NCBI GenBank assembly: GCA_026393735.1
Contig: JAPKZP010000745.1
Coordinates: 1 to 8,156, forward strand
From: Acidobacteriota bacterium
Lineage (GTDB): Bacteria > Acidobacteriota > Vicinamibacteria > Vicinamibacterales > JAKQTR01
DNA length: 8,156 nucleotides
Reading direction: 5' to 3'
Part shown: one piece after another, positions 5,744-8,156 of the stretch
Position numbering within the stretch: position 1 is the first letter of the stretch
Layout of the letters: each line of letters begins with the position of its first letter
Program-made: the position numbers and the translations under genes
The notes under the pieces: generated by a model
The model's input: only the letters and a program-made list of their open reading frames with translations
What the model was told of the DNA's origin: nothing
Databases searched by the model: none

Positions 5744-5932
5744 ATGACTGAAACCGCCTGCCTCCTAGACTCCATCCCCATCATGTCAAACGCCATGGAG
5801 AAAGCCGTAGCCGTTGATAACCTCTCCCGTCTGCTCCACCGCCTGACGGGTTGCCACCGTGACAAGTGCCGTGATATCGCGGTTTCCGCCGTGTTTTCTG
5901 CGCTTGCTGATGCAAAGGGAACCGCTACGTAA
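5744..5932 (+). CDS. Small hypothetical protein (62 aa)
   Basis: A short open frame beginning 4 nt after the preceding stop, MTETACLLDSIPIMSNAMEK, with a central helix (AVAVDNLSRLLHRLTG) and CHRDKCRDIAVSAVFSALADA. No transmembrane span or known motif. The upstream RBS is poor (GGTGA). Codon use is more mixed than in the left part of the window, placing it at the start of the lower-GC segment. It could be a real small phage gene or a remnant at a module junction; a later Met (14 or 17) could also serve as the start. No function is recognised. Confidence 0.5.
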   Translation: MTETACLLDSIPIMSNAMEKAVAVDNLSRLLHRLTGCHRDKCRDIAVSAVFSALADAKGTAT

Positions 5933-5955
5933 ACAGCAGCATAAGCAACCGCAAG

Positions 5956-5983
5956 CCCCGCCTGGTATGGTGCCAGTGCGGGG
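5956..5983 (+). promoter_or_regulatory. Stable hairpin ahead of a strong RBS
   Basis: CCCCGC (5956-5961) and CTGG (5962-5965) pair with CCAG (5973-5976) and GCGGGG (5978-5983). This gives a 10-bp stem with a bulged T at 5977 and a 7-nt loop. It lies in the 74-nt gap between two genes, 9 nt before AGGAGG. It has no T-run after it, so it is not a standard terminator; an RNA processing site, stabiliser or translational control element is possible. Confidence 0.5.
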
Positions 5984-5992
5984 ATCGGCGTT

Positions 5993-5998
5993 AGGAGG
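5993..5998 (+). promoter_or_regulatory. Consensus ribosome binding site for the 6007 gene
   Basis: AGGAGG lies 8 nt before the GTG at 6007. It is the strongest RBS in the right half and decides the GTG start for a gene that is not coupled to its upstream neighbour. Confidence 0.75.
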
Positions 5999-6006
5999 CA
6001 TAAGCC

Positions 6007-6363
6007 GTGATCATCCAAACCGAAAAGCAACGCAACGCCGAACGCCAACGCTGGAGTATCCAAGAGGCGGAAGAGTGGCACAACTGGACCAAGTGTATAC
6101 CAGCTATCCAGTTCCCAGCCGATTGGAAGGTTCGTATCACTCCGCCATTCAATTGTGCGATTGTGCGATTCCGCATCAGTTTGGACGGGAACAGCTACCA
6201 TGAGGTTAGCGTGTACCTTGACGGGTACGACCGCATTGGCTGCTATGGTGCTGCCTACTGGGAGGTTTATCCGTACCAAGATGACGTTGGCCGGTGCGAC
6301 ATGGATAAAGTGCCTAAGCTGCTGGAAATGATCACGGTGGGGCTTACGCAGGTGACCAAATGA
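6007..6363 (+). CDS. Hypothetical phage protein (118 aa)
   Basis: A soluble protein opening with a basic helix (MIIQTEKQRNAERQRWSIQE), then a mostly beta region rich in aromatic residues (FPADWKVRITPPFNCAIVRFRI, HEVSVYLDGYD, GAAYWEVYPYQDDVG) and a short C-terminal helix (VPKLLEMITVGLTQV). The GTG start has the only uncoupled consensus RBS in this segment, so it probably begins a translation unit that continues through 7362 by stop/start overlaps. I recognise no family. The alternating hydrophobic strands suggest a small beta-sandwich or barrel, which is inference. Confidence 0.75.
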   Translation: MIIQTEKQRNAERQRWSIQEAEEWHNWTKCIPAIQFPADWKVRITPPFNCAIVRFRISLDGNSYHEVSVYLDGYDRIGCYGAAYWEVYPYQDDVGRCDMDKVPKLLEMITVGLTQVTK

Positions 6364-6554
6364 AAGTCTCCGTCTGCCCTCTCCGCTTCGGCTCCGTCCC
6401 GCTCATCCTGCATGATTGCTGGCACCACTACCGCAAGCGGGAGCAGCTTATCGACTGGGACTTGGCTAAAGCCTGGTTTGTCAAGCCTGATTTTGCTATC
6501 GACCTGACCAAGAACCCGCCTGTGATCGGGCCTATTGAGATTCTGGAGGTGTGA
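6360..6554 (+). CDS. Small hypothetical protein (64 aa)
   Basis: Coupled to the previous gene by an ATGA overlap at 6360-6363. MKVSVCPLRFGSVPLILHDCWHHYRKREQ continues to AKAWFVKPDFAIDLTKNPPV and ends IGPIEILEV. It has two cysteines and a CWHHY cluster, which is not a complete zinc site. There is no membrane span. The stop region carries GGAGG (6545-6549), the RBS for the next gene. Real coding is supported by coupling on both sides; the function is unknown. Confidence 0.6.
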   Translation: MKVSVCPLRFGSVPLILHDCWHHYRKREQLIDWDLAKAWFVKPDFAIDLTKNPPVIGPIEILEV

Positions 6555-6555
6555 G

Positions 6556-6834
6556 GTGAAAGACTTACTTCAAAAAGTTTCATTCAGCAGTAGCTTTTGC
6601 TGCTGCTATGGTCAGATAAACGGTGTAGACGTTGACCTCGGTGACTTCGGGGAAAAGTACGACCGAGAACCCGATGAAAAGGAAGAATTCGGATGCGGAG
6701 ACATGCAGTTTACTCGCAAGAAATCGTCTCCAGATATTCTGGATAAATACGGTATTACGGATGCTGGATATGATTACATCTGCACCATGCTAGAGGAAAA
6801 ACTATCCTTTGGATGTTGCGGATGGTGTGTATGA
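6556..6834 (+). CDS. Cysteine-rich hypothetical protein (92 aa)
   Basis: It starts at GTG 6556, one base after the previous stop, with GGAGG at 6545-6549 six nt upstream; this fits better than the in-frame ATG at 6535, which has no RBS. The protein begins MKDLLQKVSFSSSFCCCYGQ. It then has an acidic middle (INGVDVDLGDFGEKYDREPDEKEEFGCGD), a helix (DILDKYGITDAGYDYICTMLEEKL) and ends SFGCCGWCV. There are eight cysteines, clustered at the two ends as CCC and CCGWC, with GCG between. This may be a metal-binding or disulfide-linked peptide, but spacing fits no zinc motif I know. Confidence 0.65.
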   Translation: MKDLLQKVSFSSSFCCCYGQINGVDVDLGDFGEKYDREPDEKEEFGCGDMQFTRKKSSPDILDKYGITDAGYDYICTMLEEKLSFGCCGWCV

Positions 6835-6947
6835 AACGCTACCGCATCCCATCGACGCCCCGCATCGGCCCGGTATGCGGTCGCTGGTACACGGGACCCT
6901 CCCGCCAGTTGGTCTGCTCCACAACGTGTGCGAACCGCAAGCCATGA
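6831..6947 (+). CDS. Very small zinc-knuckle-like protein (38 aa)
   Basis: ATG 6831 overlaps the preceding TGA. The peptide MKRYRIPSTPRIGPVCGRWY continues TGPSRQLVCSTTCANRKP. The spacing C16...C29-S-T-T-C33 with a following basic residue recalls small phage zinc ribbons of the form 'C..C...F.......CS..C..R', but the first cysteine of the usual N-terminal pair is missing, so only three cysteines are present. Its stop overlaps the next start by ATGA. Coding is supported by this two-sided coupling rather than by length. It is basic and could bind nucleic acid; the function is unknown. Confidence 0.45.
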   Translation: MKRYRIPSTPRIGPVCGRWYTGPSRQLVCSTTCANRKP

Positions 6948-7249
6948 CATACGAACTCTGGTATCCCAAGGCTATTATAACGCTACGGAAACACAGCACC
7001 GGACAGGTTGTATCTGGAATTGATGACTGGACCATATACGATTGGTTCCCGTCGAATGGTTCCGATATTGATACGCTGAGGTTTGAATGGGAAGAGAATA
7101 ACTACGCCTGTGATGATAACCGGGAGCACTTCTTCTACGATTCGCTGGGGCTACCTAGGCCAGAGCCACCAGACGAACATGCGTGCATGCGTATTGGACC
7201 GCATAAAGACTATGAGTACGAACTTCTAAGTATTGAACCGATACCATGA
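6944..7249 (+). CDS. Hypothetical protein (101 aa)
   Basis: I choose ATG 6944 (MTYELWYPKAIITLRK) because it overlaps the preceding stop by ATGA; the same frame is open upstream to 6809 but would lie within the previous two genes. The protein is acidic and aromatic. A beta-like N-terminal part (ITLRKHSTGQVVSGIDDWTIYDWFP) is followed by LRFEWEENNYACDDNREHFFYD, then a proline-rich link (LPRPEPPDEH) and RIGPHKDYEYELLSIEPIP. No family is recognised and there is no membrane span. No RBS is visible, so translation probably depends on coupling. Confidence 0.6.
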   Translation: MTYELWYPKAIITLRKHSTGQVVSGIDDWTIYDWFPSNGSDIDTLRFEWEENNYACDDNREHFFYDSLGLPRPEPPDEHACMRIGPHKDYEYELLSIEPIP

Positions 7250-7362
7250 TACGGACCATCTACAGGGACCGCCCCATCGGCAGGATACCCATGCCGACGC
7301 CTCTTCCATGGAAGCGCCAGCCTAAGACGGCGCTGATTCGTAAGCAATCAAGAGCACGTTAA
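7246..7362 (+). CDS. Very small basic protein (38 aa)
   Basis: The last coupled frame of the run: ATG 7246 overlaps the preceding TGA. MIRTIYRDRPIGRIPMPTPL continues PWKRQPKTALIRKQSRAR, strongly basic with no acidic residue after Asp8. The stop TAA at 7360-7362 falls 21 nt before the terminator stem. Such a peptide could bind nucleic acid, but with so little sequence I cannot exclude a chance open frame. Support comes from the exact ATGA overlap. Confidence 0.4.
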   Translation: MIRTIYRDRPIGRIPMPTPLPWKRQPKTALIRKQSRAR

Positions 7363-7382
7363 CCGGCATAAGCTGCTCTCAA

Positions 7383-7415
7383 GAACCCCTGGCCATGCCG
7401 GGGGTTTCTGTTTCC
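7383..7415 (+). terminator. Rho-independent terminator of the operon
   Basis: AACCCCTGGC (7384-7393) pairs with GCCGGGGGTT (7397-7406) around a CAT loop, a 10-bp stem with one T.G wobble. The tail TTTCTGTTTCC follows. It reads on the + strand only, since there is no T-run on the other side. A weaker 6-bp stem, AGAGCA/TGCTCT (7351-7356/7374-7379), lies just upstream across the last stop codon. This ends the run of small genes. Confidence 0.85.
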
Positions 7416-7605
7416 TATAGATAGTATTTCGCTGGAAACGTAAACTGCTTATACATAGGAAACCGTAACCTTTATATCGGTATTTACGATATCTTAGAGA
7501 CCGCGTATCTTTCGTTCCCGTGGTATTTAGACCTCAACATGCCGCTTTAAGGTTCAATCCGCGCTTTAACTTGCGCTAGAATGGTTATTAGACCGTAACT
7601 GAATA
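7407..7605. other. AT-rich gene-free spacer with inverted repeats, probable promoter region
   Basis: The lowest-GC stretch in the window, 27 G/C of 80 at 7421-7500. It holds a 9-bp inverted repeat, GTTTCCTAT/ATAGGAAAC (7410-7418/7455-7463), and a 6-bp hairpin, ATATCG/CGATAT (7474-7479/7487-7492). ACCGTAAC occurs twice (7462-7469, 7592-7599) and CGCTTTAA twice (7543-7550, 7562-7569). A possible -10 box, TAGAAT, lies at 7577-7582, with only a poor -35 (TTCAAT, 7553-7558). Coming right after a terminator, it probably holds the promoter of whatever lies to the right. No protein gene is seen. Confidence 0.4.
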
Positions 7606-7661
7606 CCCCGCAAGTGACCCCGCAAGTGACCCCGCAAGTCAACTGACCGGAATGACCGGAT
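7606..7661. repeat. Short tandem repeats: three 12-bp and two 9-bp units
   Basis: CCCCGCAAGTGA occurs at 7606-7617 and 7618-7629, with a third copy at 7630-7641 differing at one base (CCCCGCAAGTCA). TGACCGGAA (7644-7652) and TGACCGGAT (7653-7661) follow. The complement of GCAAGTG, CACTTGC, lies at 7669-7675, so each 12-bp unit can pair with it. They could be protein-binding sites ahead of the structured region or part of its 5' domain. Confidence 0.75.
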
Positions 7662-7699
7662 AGTTCGCCACTTGCACTTCCGCAAGCACCTGTCAGGAT

Positions 7700-8156
7700 A
7701 CGCCCGTCTGCTGGGTGTGGAAGCCCGGTGTGACGGAACGGCTTAGGATCTCTCTCGCCACCGCTTTGGGTACAAGCACCAGCGGCTTCCACCTTGGGCG
7801 GGGGTGATCCTAAGCCGCTTCGTTTCCTAGACAAACCCAGCAGCCTTTCCACCTGTGCAGCGAGGAACGCAACCTCGTTAAAAACTCGGACGGCCCGTAA
7901 GAACTGGGGCCAGGGACACAGGCTTGGCAGGGGTGAGCTTCCAGTGAGCAAACCCGATGTACAGAGGCTGGTGTTGGTTATGCCGGGAGCAGCCTAGGGA
8001 AGCTGGCAACGTGCCGGTTCACCGCTCCTGGCTATGCGCCATCACCCCCTTGCCGTAGCATGTGGACGCTCATTCCAACACTCTCTTGGGCTACCCAGTC
8101 AAGGTCCGTCGCCCGCTGCCCCTGCCAATGCATGCTTCCCTAGGAAGTGAATCGGC
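7700..8156 (+). ncRNA. Candidate large structured non-coding RNA (runs off right edge)
   Basis: No convincing protein frame, but dense complementarity. An outer stem (7708-7716/7835-7843, 9 bp) encloses a 93-nt hairpin (7732-7824). Further right are hairpins at 7861-7865/7873-7877 and 7892-7896/7907-7911. A long-range helix, 7926-7936/8042-8054 (11 pairs, 2-nt bulge), encloses 7937-7942/7998-8003 and 7965-7970/7990-7995. Abutting it is 8055-8059/8090-8094, then a hairpin at 8135-8139/8143-8147. The nested, abutting helices look like a folded RNA. The size (at least about 450 nt) and phage setting recall GOLLD and ROOL RNAs, but I recognise no consensus. The 5' end may lie as far left as 7583; the 3' end is outside the window. 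Retron or DNA-level structures are alternatives. Confidence 0.4.
7732..7824 (+). repeat. Long imperfect hairpin (about 25 pairs)
   Basis: The core is a perfect 12-bp inverted repeat, CGGCTTAGGATC (7739-7750) with GATCCTAAGCCG (7806-7817). Beyond one mismatch the stem extends outward (7732-7737/7819-7824, two G.U) and inward (7752-7759/7797-7804, two T.G). The apex adds CCGCT/AGCGG (7761-7765/7781-7785). All wobbles are G.U on the + strand and would be A.C on the other strand, favouring a + strand RNA. Confidence 0.8.

Noticed and set aside
5455..6279. - strand frame with Gly-Gly-Val repeats, and + strand frame with Pro-Thr repeats over the same tract
   Set aside because: Both are frame shadows of the GCC codon repeat. 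The coupled Ala-repeat frame has the RBS, the ATGA overlap and a family-like N-terminus.
7551..7560. GGTTCAATCC, which looks like a tRNA T-loop
   Set aside because: The flanking bases (TTAA on the left, GCGC on the right) do not form a T-stem, and no acceptor or anticodon arm can be placed around it.
7606..7641. Possible CRISPR-like repeats
   Set aside because: The units are only 12 bp and directly tandem, with no spacers.
7877..7911. Hairpin GGCCC/GGGCC followed on the - strand by a T-run, as a leftward terminator
   Set aside because: The stem is only 5 bp and the T-run starts 7 nt away, so it is too weak to call. No leftward gene needs it.
7547..7951. - strand frame (134 aa) over the repeats and long hairpin
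   Set aside because: It contains GVTCGVTCGV from the 12-bp repeats and low-complexity sequence without a domain. The hairpin and wobble pattern explain the region better. Conservation in relatives would reopen it.
7794..7997. + strand frame (67 aa) in the structured region
   Set aside because: It has no RBS, crosses several strong stems, and its composition is not protein-like.

Overview
The window looks like the early (recombination and replication) region of a double-stranded DNA phage or prophage. The left two thirds is very GC-rich: a hand count of 3001-3060 gives 47 G/C of 60. The host was therefore probably a high-GC bacterium, but nothing in the window names it. All believable genes lie on the + strand and are packed as a translationally coupled operon. 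Most start codons overlap the previous stop (ATGA or GTGA), often with a GGAGG-type ribosome binding site (RBS) inside the previous gene.

Region 1 (3-1663) is the recombination module: a RecB/Cas4-like PD-(D/E)XK nuclease cut by the left edge, a coiled-coil protein, and a NinB/Orf-like recombination protein. Region 2 (1660-3548) holds an HNH-type nuclease-like protein, a small zinc-knuckle protein, an unknown 151-aa protein, a winged-helix protein and three tiny single-span membrane proteins (56, 56 and 33 aa). Region 3 (3574-5739) is the replication module: an O-like replication initiator, a zinc-binding helicase-loader-like protein, a small PD-(D/E)XK nuclease of the Vsr/DUF559 type, and an alanine-repeat (Imm-5-like) protein.

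The initiator gene carries, in its inter-domain linker, three to four tandem 10-bp dyad-symmetric repeats followed directly by a 50-nt purine tract with a perfect G-quadruplex motif. This is the same layout as the lambda origin inside gene O and is the best candidate for the phage origin.

At about 5.7 kb the base composition changes (hand counts near 50% G/C at 6301-6360 and 6661-6720). Region 4 (5744-7362) is a run of seven small proteins of unknown function, still densely coupled, closed by an intrinsic terminator at 7383-7415. Region 5 (7407-8156, running off the right edge) has no convincing protein gene. It begins with an AT-rich spacer (27 G/C of 80 at 7421-7500) and short tandem repeats. 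After these comes a series of complementary segments, including a hairpin of about 93 nt at 7732-7824 with about 25 pairs. Its G.U wobbles favour a + strand transcript. I read this as a candidate large structured non-coding RNA, of the kind represented by the phage-borne GOLLD and ROOL RNAs, but I cannot place it in a known class.
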